Assembly (NCBI RefSeq): GCF_002157835.1
Contig: NZ_CP020809.1
Coordinates: 2,604,001 to 2,668,000, forward strand
Origin: Mycobacterium dioxanotrophicus
GTDB lineage: Bacteria > Actinomycetota > Actinomycetes > Mycobacteriales > Mycobacteriaceae
Reading direction: 5' to 3'
DNA length: 64,000 bases
Shown here one piece after another: positions 25,177 through 33,751 of the stretch. Numbering within the stretch: position 1 is the first letter of the stretch; every line of letters starts with the position of its first letter. The translations under genes were made by a program, and so were the position numbers. The notes beneath the pieces are model-generated. The model worked only from the letters and a program-made list of their open reading frames with translations, did not search any database and was not told the origin of the DNA.

Positions 25177-25830
25177 ATGCAGAAGCTCGGCATCGTCCAC
25201 ACCGTCTCCCAGCTTGCGCCAGTGTTCGCCGATCTCGCTGCGGAGTTGCTCCCCGAGGTACAGACGATCGTCATCGCGGACGAGCTCCTGCTCAAGCAGG
25301 CGGTCCGCGACGGTGCGGTTGACGACGTGACGCGTGAACGGCTTCGTGGCCACGTTGTCGCGCTGGCCGACTTCGGTGTCGACGCGGTACTCGTAACATG
25401 CTCGTCGGTGGGCGCAGTGGTGGATGAGATCGCCTCGGGGACAGACATTCCCGTGCATCGGGTCGACCGCGCCATGGCCGAGCGTGCCGTGGAGCTCGGA
25501 TCGACCATCGGTGTGCTGGCCACGTTGCCGACGACGCTTGTGCCGACGACAGAGCTCGTAGCAGCCGCTGCCCACGATGCCGGCCGGGCGGGCGTCGAGG
25601 TCGTCTCGCGGTTGTGTGATGGTGCGTTCGCGGCGCTGCAGCGCGGTGACCGGGCGCGACACGACGCGATTATCGCCGAGGAACTCGACCGTCTGGCGGC
25701 CGCCGTCGATGTGGTCGTGCTCGCGCAGGCCTCGATGGCGCGGATCGCCGCTGCCCGGTCCACGGGTGGCACTCGCGTGCTGTCGAGCCCGCGACTCGCG
25801 ATGGAGCGGGTCGCTTATATGGGGCGATAA
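25177..25830 (+). CDS. Asp/Glu racemase-superfamily enzyme with a single catalytic Cys
   Basis: 217 residues. It has the two-lobed Asp/Glu racemase fold: first catalytic loop LVTCSSVGAVVDE (Cys 75) and LGSTIGVLATLPTT. The second-lobe position that normally carries the partner Cys reads LAQASMARI (about 182-190), with no Cys. Two-base racemisation is therefore unlikely. One-Cys relatives include decarboxylases and isomerases such as arylmalonate decarboxylase, so an isomerase or decarboxylase is more plausible. AAAGGAG precedes the ATG. It is the second structural gene of the cluster. Substrate unknown. Confidence 0.82.
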   Translation: MQKLGIVHTVSQLAPVFADLAAELLPEVQTIVIADELLLKQAVRDGAVDDVTRERLRGHVVALADFGVDAVLVTCSSVGAVVDEIASGTDIPVHRVDRAMAERAVELGSTIGVLATLPTTLVPTTELVAAAAHDAGRAGVEVVSRLCDGAFAALQRGDRARHDAIIAEELDRLAAAVDVVVLAQASMARIAAARSTGGTRVLSSPRLAMERVAYMGR

Positions 25831-25888
25831 GAAGCCGGCCGAGGTTGGTGCACTGCGCTAATGGTGAAGGTGGGCGGAAGGATCCACG

Positions 25889-26482
25889 ATGGTTGACGTG
25901 GAACGTGAATGGGAGCCCCGAATCCTCGGTCTCGGAGGTACGACCCGACAGGGTTCGTCGTCGGAACGCGCGCTGCGCGCCGCTCTGGATCTTGCCGAGC
26001 GTGCCGGCGCGCACACCGACATCCTGCTGGCCGATGACCTGGAATTCCGGGCATACGCACCCGAGCGGGGCGCACTCGAACCGCGGGCCGGTCGCCTGCT
26101 GGATCTGGTCCGCCGTGCAGACGGGTTGATCGTCGCCAGTCCCGGTTTCCATGGCGGCCCTTCGGGACTCATCAAGAACGCGCTGGACCATCTGGAGGAG
26201 TTGCGCGACGACGAACGCCCCTACCTCGATGGTCGCGCGATCGGCTGCATCGTCTGCGCGGCCGGTTGGCAGGCAACCACGACCACACTCGCGGCGCTGA
26301 GGCAGACCGTGCACTCGCTGCGAGGCTGGCCGACGCCCCTGGGTGTCACGATCAACTCGACCCCGGTCGGCGATGCGGATCCGGTCGTGGCCGCTACGCC
26401 GCAACTTGGCATGCTCGTCGATCAGGTTGTCGCACTGGCTCGTTGGCAGCGGGCGGCGGCTTTTGTCGAGGTCGCGTCGTGA
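25889..26482 (+). CDS. NAD(P)H-dependent FMN reductase
   Basis: 197 residues from ATG 25889 with GGAAGG ahead. A flavodoxin-like fold: the phosphate-binding loop GGTTRQGSSSERALRAAL is followed by DGLIVASPGFHGGPSGLIKNALDHLEEL, the usual signature of NADPH-dependent FMN reductases. Such enzymes supply reduced FMN to two-component flavin monooxygenases, and an LLM-type monooxygenase lies in the same cluster (29578-30702). Its stop overlaps the GTG of the SMP-30 gene. Confidence 0.86.
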   Translation: MVDVEREWEPRILGLGGTTRQGSSSERALRAALDLAERAGAHTDILLADDLEFRAYAPERGALEPRAGRLLDLVRRADGLIVASPGFHGGPSGLIKNALDHLEELRDDERPYLDGRAIGCIVCAAGWQATTTTLAALRQTVHSLRGWPTPLGVTINSTPVGDADPVVAATPQLGMLVDQVVALARWQRAAAFVEVAS

Positions 26483-27345
26483 CCGGACGATTGAACGCGC
26501 CGCAGACCACCGCGGGTGTTCCCGCGTCGGTGGTTGGGCGCGGGCTGCGCACCGTGGTCGAGGGCTTGCAGCATCCAGAGGGAGTGTGTTGGTCTCCGGC
26601 CGAGCAGGTGCTCTACGCGGGCGGCGAGGGTGGCCAGTTGTACCGATTCGGGCTCGAGGGCGGGGCCTTCGAGACGGTGTGCACGGTGCCAGGCGGCTCC
26701 ATGCTCGGCCTGGCACTCGACGGCGAGGGTGCGGTGTACGTGTGCGACGTCGGCAACGGGTGCGTTCAGAAGATTACGCCGGACTGCCGCATCGAACAGT
26801 ACGGTGCCGCAATCGGCTACCCGAACTACCCGGTCTTCGACAGCGACGGCCGGCTGTGGGTGTCGGACTCCGGAGAATGGGGTCAAGCGACAGGCCGGAT
26901 CGTACGGATCGATCCCGACGGCACGACCGAACAGGTGCTGGGCGGCCTGCATTTCGCGAACGGACTTGCACTGCAAGGTGACTGGCTCTACATCGTCGAG
27001 TCGACGTGGCCGCGGATCGTGCGGATCCCGCTGGTCGGCGGTGACCCGGAGCCGGTCGTGGTACTGGACCGGGTGGTCCCGGATGGCATCGCCTTCGACG
27101 CCGGCGGCGGCCTGTGGATCGGTTGCTGGCAGCCCAACCGCGTATATCGCCTCGACCCGGACGGGACGCTCGACATCATCGTTGATGACTGGTCGGGCGT
27201 GTACGCGCCGACTCCGACGAACCTCGCTTTCGCCGGGCCCGAGCTCGACGTCCTCGCCCTTGCGTCGCTCGGCACGCTGGTGGTGACCGCCTGCGACCCC
27301 GGGGTCCGTGGGGCGCCGCTGCACCTGCCCGTCGGCCTGAGCTGA
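26479..27345 (+). CDS. SMP-30/gluconolactonase-family lactonase
   Basis: 288 residues from GTG 26479 (GTGA overlap with the FMN reductase). It has the six-bladed beta-propeller SMP-30/LRE fold: LQHPEGVCW (metal Glu), GLALDGEGAVYVCDVGN, FDSDGRLWVSDSG, LHFANGLAL (metal Asn) and VVPDGIAFD (metal Asp). Family members hydrolyse sugar lactones or other lactones using Ca/Zn. It would open a lactone produced by the dehydrogenases or the monooxygenase of this cluster. Specific lactone unknown. Confidence 0.86.
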   Translation: MTGRLNAPQTTAGVPASVVGRGLRTVVEGLQHPEGVCWSPAEQVLYAGGEGGQLYRFGLEGGAFETVCTVPGGSMLGLALDGEGAVYVCDVGNGCVQKITPDCRIEQYGAAIGYPNYPVFDSDGRLWVSDSGEWGQATGRIVRIDPDGTTEQVLGGLHFANGLALQGDWLYIVESTWPRIVRIPLVGGDPEPVVVLDRVVPDGIAFDAGGGLWIGCWQPNRVYRLDPDGTLDIIVDDWSGVYAPTPTNLAFAGPELDVLALASLGTLVVTACDPGVRGAPLHLPVGLS

Positions 27346-27415
27346 CCAGGACTGTGTACAAGAACGACGGCTGTGCTGACGTGGCCGGTGACCAGATAGG
27401 TGAAGGAATTCGGAG

Positions 27416-28735
27416 ATGAACGGTGTGACCTACGACGCGTTGGTGATCGGCGCGGGGTTCGCGGGGCTGACGGCCGCGCGCGATCTCGCCAAGGACGGCA
27501 AGAAGGTGCTGATCGTCGAGGCCAGGGACCGCATCGGTGGGCGGGCCTGGTACCGGCTCTTCGCCGATACCAACTTCTCTATCGAGCTGGGCGGCAACTG
27601 GATCGACATTGACGGCAACGTTGCGCTCATGGCTGAGGTCGAGCGGTACGGCGTCCACCTTTCGACCAGCCCGCAGGCCGAGAACCACGTTTCTCGGCTC
27701 GACGGCGTCCTAAGCCACGCGGCCTGCCCCATCACCGAGGACGAGCAACGCGCCCTTGAGCACCTGTCCCAGCAGGTCCTCGTGGACGTGCGCCGGATCG
27801 ACTCGGCGTTGCCGCTGGATCAGCAGGATGTCGCCGACCTCGACGTCCCGCTCGACTCCTACCTCGACGGATTCGGGCTCGCGGCCCGGGTGCGTGAACT
27901 TGTCGGGGCGTGGATTCGCGAGAACACGGGCTGTCACGAGTCGCAGATTTCCGCGCTGCATTTGATGTCGTGGATCCCGAATCTGAACAATAGTGTTCTG
28001 GCACTTGGGCATACGCCGACACACCGCTTCGCCGCCGGAACGATAGATCTGCTCCGGCGGATGCTGGACGACTCGGGTGCCGAGCTGCGCCTCTCGACAC
28101 CGGTGGTGGCGGTGACGCAGTCGGCCGAGCACGTCGAGGTGCGCACCCAAGGCGGCGAGATACTGCGTGCGCGGGGCGCGGTGATCGCCCTGCCGCTGAA
28201 CTGCCTGACCGATGTCAGCTTCACCCCGGCGTTGTCGCAGGCGAAGACCGCCGGTGCGGCGATCGGCCAGGCCGGCGCGGCCAAGAAGTTGTGGGCGCTC
28301 GTCACGGACCTGCCGCCGAAACTCCTCGGAGTAGGCGGGCACGACGAGCCGATCGACGTCTTCTTCACCGACTTCCCGGCCGACGAGACCGGCCTGGGCG
28401 GTGACCTCGTCGTCGGATTCTCGACGCAGGAGCGCCCGCTCGACATCTTGGACCGCGAGGACATGGAGGTGGCCATGCGGCGCTACGTGCCCGAAGCGGG
28501 CGTGGTGAAGGTCGACGGCCACGACTGGCTTGCCGACCCGTACGCCAAGGGGACGTGGTGCGCGGCACCCGCCGGGCTGCTGTCCAAATACGCCTCCGCG
28601 CTGGAGGCCACCGAGGGACGCCTCGTGTTCGCCGGATCCGATATCGCCCACGCCTTCCGCGGATGGATGGAGGGTGCGGTCGCCACCGGCGCCACCGCCG
28701 CCGGCCGGCTCTCGGCAATCCTGGCACAGCGCTGA
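27416..28735 (+). CDS. flavin-containing amine oxidase
   Basis: 439 residues from ATG 27416, with GGAATTCGGAG upstream. An N-terminal FAD site (VIGAGFAGLTAARDL, then VEARDRIGGRAW) and C-terminal FAD contact (RLVFAGSDIAHAFRGWMEGAVATG) identify the monoamine oxidase/protoporphyrinogen oxidase-like superfamily. Length is normal. It would oxidise an amine to an imine and then an aldehyde, releasing ammonia and peroxide. In this cluster it is the most direct hint that the substrate contains nitrogen, which also fits the PucR regulator and APC permease. Confidence 0.88.
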   Translation: MNGVTYDALVIGAGFAGLTAARDLAKDGKKVLIVEARDRIGGRAWYRLFADTNFSIELGGNWIDIDGNVALMAEVERYGVHLSTSPQAENHVSRLDGVLSHAACPITEDEQRALEHLSQQVLVDVRRIDSALPLDQQDVADLDVPLDSYLDGFGLAARVRELVGAWIRENTGCHESQISALHLMSWIPNLNNSVLALGHTPTHRFAAGTIDLLRRMLDDSGAELRLSTPVVAVTQSAEHVEVRTQGGEILRARGAVIALPLNCLTDVSFTPALSQAKTAGAAIGQAGAAKKLWALVTDLPPKLLGVGGHDEPIDVFFTDFPADETGLGGDLVVGFSTQERPLDILDREDMEVAMRRYVPEAGVVKVDGHDWLADPYAKGTWCAAPAGLLSKYASALEATEGRLVFAGSDIAHAFRGWMEGAVATGATAAGRLSAILAQR

Positions 28736-28777
28736 ATCCCTTACATATCAACGATTTCCGAATACGACAGGAGACCC

Positions 28778-29146
28778 ATGAATTCTGCACGCGCGCTCCA
28801 GGAGTCTGCCTGGGATGCCGAATGCCGCCACGACCTCGACGGGCTGCTGGCCCACTTTCTTCCCGATGCCACGTTCTACGCCTACGGCCAGCCTCCGCAA
28901 CGCGGCCACGAGGCCATCCGCCGGATGACCGAGGACTTCTACCGGTCGTTTCCCGAACTCGCAATCGACGTCCTGGACGAGTGGACCAACGGTGAGTCGT
29001 CGGCCGCCTTCGAATTCCGTGCGCGGCTGAAGGACACGACCGGTGCGCGATTCACCTTGGATGGCGTGATCCTCGTCGAGATCGAGGATGGCAAATTCAA
29101 GAAGGTACGGTACTACGAGGAGGCGCCGGTCCCGGCGACCGACTGA
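28778..29146 (+). CDS. SnoaL-like (NTF2-fold) protein, cluster member
   Basis: 122 residues from ATG 28778 with AGGAGA ahead. SnoaL-like polyketide-cyclase/ester-cyclase fold: DLDGLLAHFLPDATFYAYGQPPQRGHEAIRRMTEDFYRSFPEL is characteristic, followed by ARFTLDGVILVEIEDGKFKKVRYY. It is likely the last gene of the plus-strand operon starting at 24391, because a strong hairpin follows. It may be an isomerase or cyclase, but the reaction cannot be assigned. Confidence 0.84.
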   Translation: MNSARALQESAWDAECRHDLDGLLAHFLPDATFYAYGQPPQRGHEAIRRMTEDFYRSFPELAIDVLDEWTNGESSAAFEFRARLKDTTGARFTLDGVILVEIEDGKFKKVRYYEEAPVPATD

Positions 29147-29155
29147 GCACCGCAC

Positions 29156-29192
29156 ACAATGGGCGGCGTCCGGATCGGACGCCGCCCATTGT
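29156..29192. terminator. bidirectional terminator hairpin
   Basis: Perfect 17-bp arms (29156-29172 and 29176-29192) with a GAT loop, lying between two convergent genes and followed on the plus side by TTCGTT. It is GC-rich and would stop transcripts from both directions. Confidence 0.85.
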
Positions 29193-29209
29193 TTCGTTGT
29201 GCGATAACG

Positions 29210-29581
29210 TTATTCGGTAGACGTGGCCCAGATCGTGTACACCTTGCGCACGGTCTCACTGATATCCCAGGTACCGCGCCAGCCGTCCGGCGCGACGAGC
29301 ACGACACCTGGGCGGATGTCGTGGACCGTACCGTCCGCGGTGGTGATGGTTCCCGCCCCGGCGATGAAGTGCATCAACTCCGTGTCGCCGTTGCGAGCGG
29401 AGTCGAAGCGCCCCGGGGTGCACTCCCAGATGCCGCTGCGCCCGCCCGGATTCCTGTGCAGCACATGGACCGACTCGACCGGCGCCCCGGCGAGCGAGGA
29501 TGTGCGCGGGCCGAGGACGGTCAGCTCCCGTGTCTCGGGCGCGGCGTCGTAGACGATCTCCGGGATGGTGGTGCCGCTCAT
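29210..29581 (-). CDS. cupin-domain protein
   Basis: 123 residues. A single cupin barrel: GIWECTPGRFDSARNGDTELMHFIAGAGTITTADG, then IRPGVVLVAPDGWRGTWDISETVRKVYTIW. This resembles the small cupin family (DUF861) that includes ureidoglycine aminohydrolase-like and sugar-acid-pathway cupins. The metal-ligand set is partial (E, H within DTELMHF), so catalysis is uncertain. Its start overlaps the LLM stop (ATGA), so the two are co-translated. No function assigned. Confidence 0.82.
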   Translation of the reverse strand: MSGTTIPEIVYDAAPETRELTVLGPRTSSLAGAPVESVHVLHRNPGGRSGIWECTPGRFDSARNGDTELMHFIAGAGTITTADGTVHDIRPGVVLVAPDGWRGTWDISETVRKVYTIWATSTE

Positions 29582-30702
29582 GCGACGGTCACCGCACGGG
29601 CGCCGAGCGTTGCAATCCGCGGGCCGACCTCACGCCCCAGGAGCTCGAGGTGGCGTCGATAGGGCTCGGGGTCCCGGCTGTAGTCGAACGTGAACGAAAG
29701 GAGGGCGCCGATGCCGCCGAGATCCTCGTTGAACTGGGCGATCTTCTCGACGACGGTGTCGGGGGATCCGACGATGAAGAAGTGGTCGACCATCCATTCG
29801 AGTGTCAGCTCGTCGATCGTCATGCCGGGGTCGAGGAGCAGTTCGCCGAGCGCATACGGCTTGCCGCCGCGGTCGCGGACGACGCGGAAGGTGGGCAACA
29901 CGAGTTCATCCCAGGTGCGGCCGGCCGGCCCCTCGAGGAACAGCCTGCGGGCCTCGTCGTCCGTCTCGGCGACGAAGACGTCGCGCATGATGCGCCACCT
30001 CGCCCGATCGGGTGTGCGGCCGGCTTCAGCCGCAGCCCGCGAGTACGTCTGCCACTGTTGGCGAAGCGCGACCATGCCGACCTGCTGGCTCATCGGGGAG
30101 AAGCCGCGCCGGGCGGCGTCTGCGAACGTGGGTGACGTGGGTTGGACGCCGGTCATCACAACCTCGGGATGCGGCCGCTGGAAAGGCTTGAGGTGCGGTC
30201 CATTCCACTGGTCGGAGTGCGCAGGCATGTCGACGGTCCAGAACTCGCCGTCGATGCGAAACGGCCCGGAGCGAGTCCAGATGGCCTCGATGATGTCGAT
30301 GGCCTCGTCCATCATCCTTGCGTTGCCCTGTCCGACGCCGAACAGCTGCCCGTCCGTCGGGAACGAGCCGGGCGCAAAGCCCGCGATGTAGCGCCCGCCC
30401 GTCATGTGGTCGAGGTACATGAGCCGGTCCGCGAGGGCGATGGGGTTGTGGTAGGGCAGCAGATGCGCCGCAGCGCCGAGCCGGATCCGCTGTGTCTCGC
30501 GCGCGGCCGCGGCGATCGTCAGGTCCGGAGCCGGGTTCGGCTCGTGGCCGATGGTGTGGTGCTCGGCGAAGAAGAGTTCGTCGACGCCGTATTCGTCTGC
30601 CCACCTCGCGATTTGGAGGTCCCACTCGATCACCTCCTGCAATGTGCGCCGACCGGCGACGTACTCCTGCGCATACGGTGGGCTGAAGAGTCCAAGATCC
30701 AT
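29578..30702 (-). CDS. LLM-class flavin-dependent monooxygenase
   Basis: 374 residues from ATG 30702 (AAGGA upstream). Luciferase-like TIM barrel: WADEYGVDELFFAEHHTIG, RLGAAAHLLPYHNPIALADRLMYLDHMTGGRYIAGFAPGSF and FFIVGSPDTVVEKI. Such enzymes use reduced FMN from a separate reductase to oxygenate aldehydes, ketones, sulfur or nitrogen compounds. The FMN reductase at 25889-26482 is the obvious partner. It forms a two-gene minus-strand unit with the cupin and is divergent from the SDR-otnK-otnC-permease operon. Confidence 0.87.
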   Translation of the reverse strand: MDLGLFSPPYAQEYVAGRRTLQEVIEWDLQIARWADEYGVDELFFAEHHTIGHEPNPAPDLTIAAAARETQRIRLGAAAHLLPYHNPIALADRLMYLDHMTGGRYIAGFAPGSFPTDGQLFGVGQGNARMMDEAIDIIEAIWTRSGPFRIDGEFWTVDMPAHSDQWNGPHLKPFQRPHPEVVMTGVQPTSPTFADAARRGFSPMSQQVGMVALRQQWQTYSRAAAEAGRTPDRARWRIMRDVFVAETDDEARRLFLEGPAGRTWDELVLPTFRVVRDRGGKPYALGELLLDPGMTIDELTLEWMVDHFFIVGSPDTVVEKIAQFNEDLGGIGALLSFTFDYSRDPEPYRRHLELLGREVGPRIATLGARAVTVA

Positions 30703-30835
30703 GGCTTCGCTCGATTCCTTGTCGTTTGTTCGGCGATACCCATCCAAGGTCGGCGAGTAATCGCGTCCAGACAATTGATGCCGACCTCAAACATCCGGCC
30801 CTTGGCTGTCGATGCGTACAGCTCTTAGATCTCGG

Positions 30836-30852
30836 GCCAACGCGCCGTTGGC
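30836..30852. promoter_or_regulatory. inverted repeat in divergent promoter region
   Basis: GCCAACG (30836-30842) and CGTTGGC (30846-30852) with a 3-base centre, in the 205-base region between the LLM and SDR starts. It is a candidate binding site for the cluster regulator. I did not find the same arms elsewhere in the window by eye. Confidence 0.4.
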
Positions 30853-30907
30853 AATTCATGTCCACACACAATGGCGCTTCGGGCAGGCAGCCGGAAGGCT
30901 GAGCGCC

Positions 30908-31672
30908 ATGGTTAATCGACTGGAAGGCAAGGTTGCGCTGGTCACCGGCGCCGCCCAGGGACAAGGTGCCGCGCACACGGATCTGCTCGCACGGCAGGGC
31001 GCGCGGGTGATCGCGACGGATGTGCTCGACGAGCAGGGCGAGGCGCTCGCGGAGCAACTCGATGCAGAGGGTTTGCAGGTCGTCTACCGGCACCTCGACG
31101 TGGCGTCGGAGAAGGACTGGGCATCGGTCGTCGCCGGTGTCGACCCCAGTTGGGGCCCGATCACCGTCCTGGTCAACAACGCGGGTATCAGCTCGCCGGC
31201 GGCCGTCGCCGACGTCAGCCTCGACGAGTGGAATCGCGTGGTTGCGATCAATCAGACCGGAATCCTGCTGGGAATGCAGGCCGTCATCCCAGGGATGATG
31301 GAGCGCGGCTCGGGGTCCATCATCAACATCGCGTCGTCCTGGGCGCATCGAGGCGGCACCGAGAACGGGTTCATCGCCTACGTCGCGACCAAGTCCGCAG
31401 TGCTGGGAATCACCCGGAACGCCGCGATGAACCTTGGCCGACACGGTATTCGCGTCAACTCGGTCTCGCCGGGCTATGTCCGAACACCCCAGGTCGAGTA
31501 CGCGGAAAAGACGGAGCCCGATCGGGTCGCGAACGACGTGGCGAAGATCCCGATGCGGCGTATGGCGCGCCCCGCGGAGATCGCCAAGACAATCGCCTTC
31601 CTGGCCTCGGACGAGTCGTCGTACACCACCGGTGTCGACATGCTCGTCGACGGCGGTCTGAATCTCACCTGA
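30908..31672 (+). CDS. short-chain dehydrogenase/reductase (SDR), otn operon
   Basis: 254 residues from ATG 30908 with GGAAGG before it. Classical SDR: TGAAQGQG (TGxxxGxG), Asp after beta-2 (IATDVLDE) for NAD, VNNAGIS, Ser in NIASSWA, YVATK. It directly precedes otnK and otnC. In described tetronate pathways a dehydrogenase makes the 3-oxo-tetronate that OtnK phosphorylates. This SDR could fill that role in place of the usual beta-hydroxyacid dehydrogenase, which is an inference from position. Confidence 0.87.
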   Translation: MVNRLEGKVALVTGAAQGQGAAHTDLLARQGARVIATDVLDEQGEALAEQLDAEGLQVVYRHLDVASEKDWASVVAGVDPSWGPITVLVNNAGISSPAAVADVSLDEWNRVVAINQTGILLGMQAVIPGMMERGSGSIINIASSWAHRGGTENGFIAYVATKSAVLGITRNAAMNLGRHGIRVNSVSPGYVRTPQVEYAEKTEPDRVANDVAKIPMRRMARPAEIAKTIAFLASDESSYTTGVDMLVDGGLNLT

Positions 31673-31721
31673 ATTCGCGTTCGAGACAGTCGAATTCACC
31701 AATGAACACGGAGTCTTGCGC

Positions 31722-33011
31722 ATGTCGGTGGATAGTCACATGACAGCGGCGGTGCGGCCGGTCGGCTTCATCGCCGACGACATCACCGGTGCCACGGATC
31801 TTGCCAGTGCGATCTCGGCGCGTGGTCTCGACACTCGCCTGGCCTTCGGCAGCGCCGCGGTCGGAGGGGCCGGGGGAGACGCGATCGTCGTCGCCCTCAA
31901 GATCCGCAGTGTGCCCGCATCCGAGGCACGCGCGGCCGCGATCGAAGCCGCTGCGGCGCTCCACGCGGTCGGTGCGGTGCAGCTGTTCTCCAAGTACTGC
32001 AGCACATTTGACTCGACGGCCGACGGCAACATAGGGCCGATCGCCGACGCACTGATCGACGTGACGGGCTCTCACCGCATCGTGCATTGTCCTGCGTACC
32101 CGGCCAATGGCCGGACTGTGTACCTCGGTCACCTGTTCGTCGGTGACGAATTACTCAGCGAGTCCCCGCTGCGTGACCATCCGCTCACTCCGATGCGCGA
32201 TCCGCGGCTACAGCGTGTGCTGGCCAAGCAGACGCCACGCGGCGTGACGCGCCTTGATTTGCCCACCGTCGACGCGGGCGCGGATGTCATCACCTTGCGC
32301 CTCAACGATATTGCCCGCCGCGCCGTCGGTGCCCACCACGTGATCGCCGACGCCGTGAAGGATAGGGACCTCGACACCATCGCTCAGGCCGCGGCCGACG
32401 ACCGGCTCGCCGCGGGCGGCGCCGCGTATGGTGCCGCGTTTGCCGCAGCAGCCCATAAACGTGTCGGCCGCCGACGAGATGTCGCCGAGCGGCGTCCGGT
32501 GCCACCGCCGGGGCCGGCCGCGATCCTCGCCGGGAGTCTCTCGCGTGCGACCCGCGAACAGGTACAGGCGTTCGATGGACCGACGCTCGCTCTCAGGGTG
32601 ATCGACCTCGTCGATGGAGACCATGCCGTGCGCCGCTCGCTGGACTTCGCCGACCGCCACCTCGCCGACAGCCCGCTGCTGATCACCACAGACCACGACG
32701 CTATCGGCGTTCGGTCAGGCGCGACTGGGCTGAGCCCGGCGCAGGTGTCACGCCGGATCGAACTGACCATGGGCCGCATCGCGATTGGGCTCCAGCGGCT
32801 CGGCGTCCGGAGGTTCATCGTCGCCGGCGGTGAAACCTCCGGCGCAGTCGCCGAGGCGCTCGCCCTGAGATCAGCCCGCATAGGCCCCGACATCAGCATT
32901 GGCGTCCCTTGGCTCGTAGCCGACGACAGTGGTCTGGCCGTCGCCTTCAAATCGGGGAACTTCGGTGGTCCGTCGTTCTTCCGTGATGCCGTAGAGGCTG
33001 CCGGAGCATGA
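31722..33011 (+). CDS. otnK: four-carbon acid sugar kinase (OtnK-like)
   Basis: 429 residues from ATG 31722 (GGAG at 31710-31713; TTG 31716 is an upstream alternative). DUF1537 family: N-terminal GFIADDITGATDLA is the hallmark substrate-binding motif, FSKYCSTFDSTADGNIG is characteristic, and the C-terminal nucleotide region has FIVAGGETSGAVAEAL and KSGNFGGPSFF. Known members phosphorylate 3-oxo-tetronate, D-threonate or D-erythronate. Pairing with an OtnC-type aldolase (ATGA overlap) points to 3-oxo-tetronate kinase. Confidence 0.85.
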   Translation: MSVDSHMTAAVRPVGFIADDITGATDLASAISARGLDTRLAFGSAAVGGAGGDAIVVALKIRSVPASEARAAAIEAAAALHAVGAVQLFSKYCSTFDSTADGNIGPIADALIDVTGSHRIVHCPAYPANGRTVYLGHLFVGDELLSESPLRDHPLTPMRDPRLQRVLAKQTPRGVTRLDLPTVDAGADVITLRLNDIARRAVGAHHVIADAVKDRDLDTIAQAAADDRLAAGGAAYGAAFAAAAHKRVGRRRDVAERRPVPPPGPAAILAGSLSRATREQVQAFDGPTLALRVIDLVDGDHAVRRSLDFADRHLADSPLLITTDHDAIGVRSGATGLSPAQVSRRIELTMGRIAIGLQRLGVRRFIVAGGETSGAVAEALALRSARIGPDISIGVPWLVADDSGLAVAFKSGNFGGPSFFRDAVEAAGA

Positions 33012-33664
33012 GTACTTCCGACACGAATTTCGATGACGCAGTGCGGATCCAGATGGTGCGACTCGGTGCGGCACTGTACGACCGGGGCCTGACGCCGGGC
33101 CGGACGGGAAACCTCAGCGTCCGGACGGACGACCAGATCATGATCACTCCGACCGGTGCCTGTCTGGGCCGCCTCGACGCGACGCGGCTCGCGGTGACGA
33201 CGCTGGACGGGCAGCACATCGCGGGCGACCGGCCGTCCAAGGAGCTGGTCTTACACCGCGTGCTCTACCGCCACCACCCGATGTGTACCGCAGTGGCGCA
33301 CTTGCATTCGACTTCGGCCGTCGCCGTCTCCTGTCTGCCGGACCTGAATGCCGATGACGCGCTGCCGCCGATCACGCCCTATTTCGTCATGCGCGTCGGC
33401 CGGCTGCCGCTGATCGATTACGCGGCACCGGGAAGCGCCGAGCTGGAGAAACAGGTCGTGCGAGCGACGGAGCTCTCGCGGTCGGTGTTGATGCGCAACC
33501 ATGGGTCGCTCGCTGCGGCGGCGTCGCTCGAGAATGCGGTAGATGCAGTGGAGGAGATCGAGGAGACAGCGCGCCTGTACTTGCTGCTCGAGGGCCGTTC
33601 TCCGGCGTACTTGGGGGAGGAGGACGTGGCAGATCTGCACCGGCGCTTTCCTTCGACCGCCTAG
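33008..33664 (+). CDS. otnC: class II aldolase/decarboxylase (OtnC-like)
   Basis: 218 residues. Class II aldolase/adducin fold: GRTGNLSVR (substrate phosphate loop), ITPTGACLGRL, first metal His pair in AVAHLHSTSAVAVS, and the late His in LMRNHGSLAAA. In the OtnK-OtnC pair it decarboxylates 3-oxo-tetronate 4-phosphate to dihydroxyacetone phosphate, feeding glycolysis. Start ATG overlaps the otnK stop. The described pathway also uses an isomerase (OtnI), which is not seen here. Confidence 0.85.
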   Translation: MSTSDTNFDDAVRIQMVRLGAALYDRGLTPGRTGNLSVRTDDQIMITPTGACLGRLDATRLAVTTLDGQHIAGDRPSKELVLHRVLYRHHPMCTAVAHLHSTSAVAVSCLPDLNADDALPPITPYFVMRVGRLPLIDYAAPGSAELEKQVVRATELSRSVLMRNHGSLAAAASLENAVDAVEEIEETARLYLLLEGRSPAYLGEEDVADLHRRFPSTA

Positions 33665-33751
33665 GCGACGGACGAACCCGGCCATCCGATCGATATTCCG
33701 ACCCATGGCATGTCATCTTGTGGATGTGCCTCTACAAGCTAAGGCGGGGCA

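Noticed and set aside
30026..31723. 565-codon minus-strand open frame
   Set aside because: It spans the LLM gene in another frame, and the SDR antisense. Both real genes have strong motifs.
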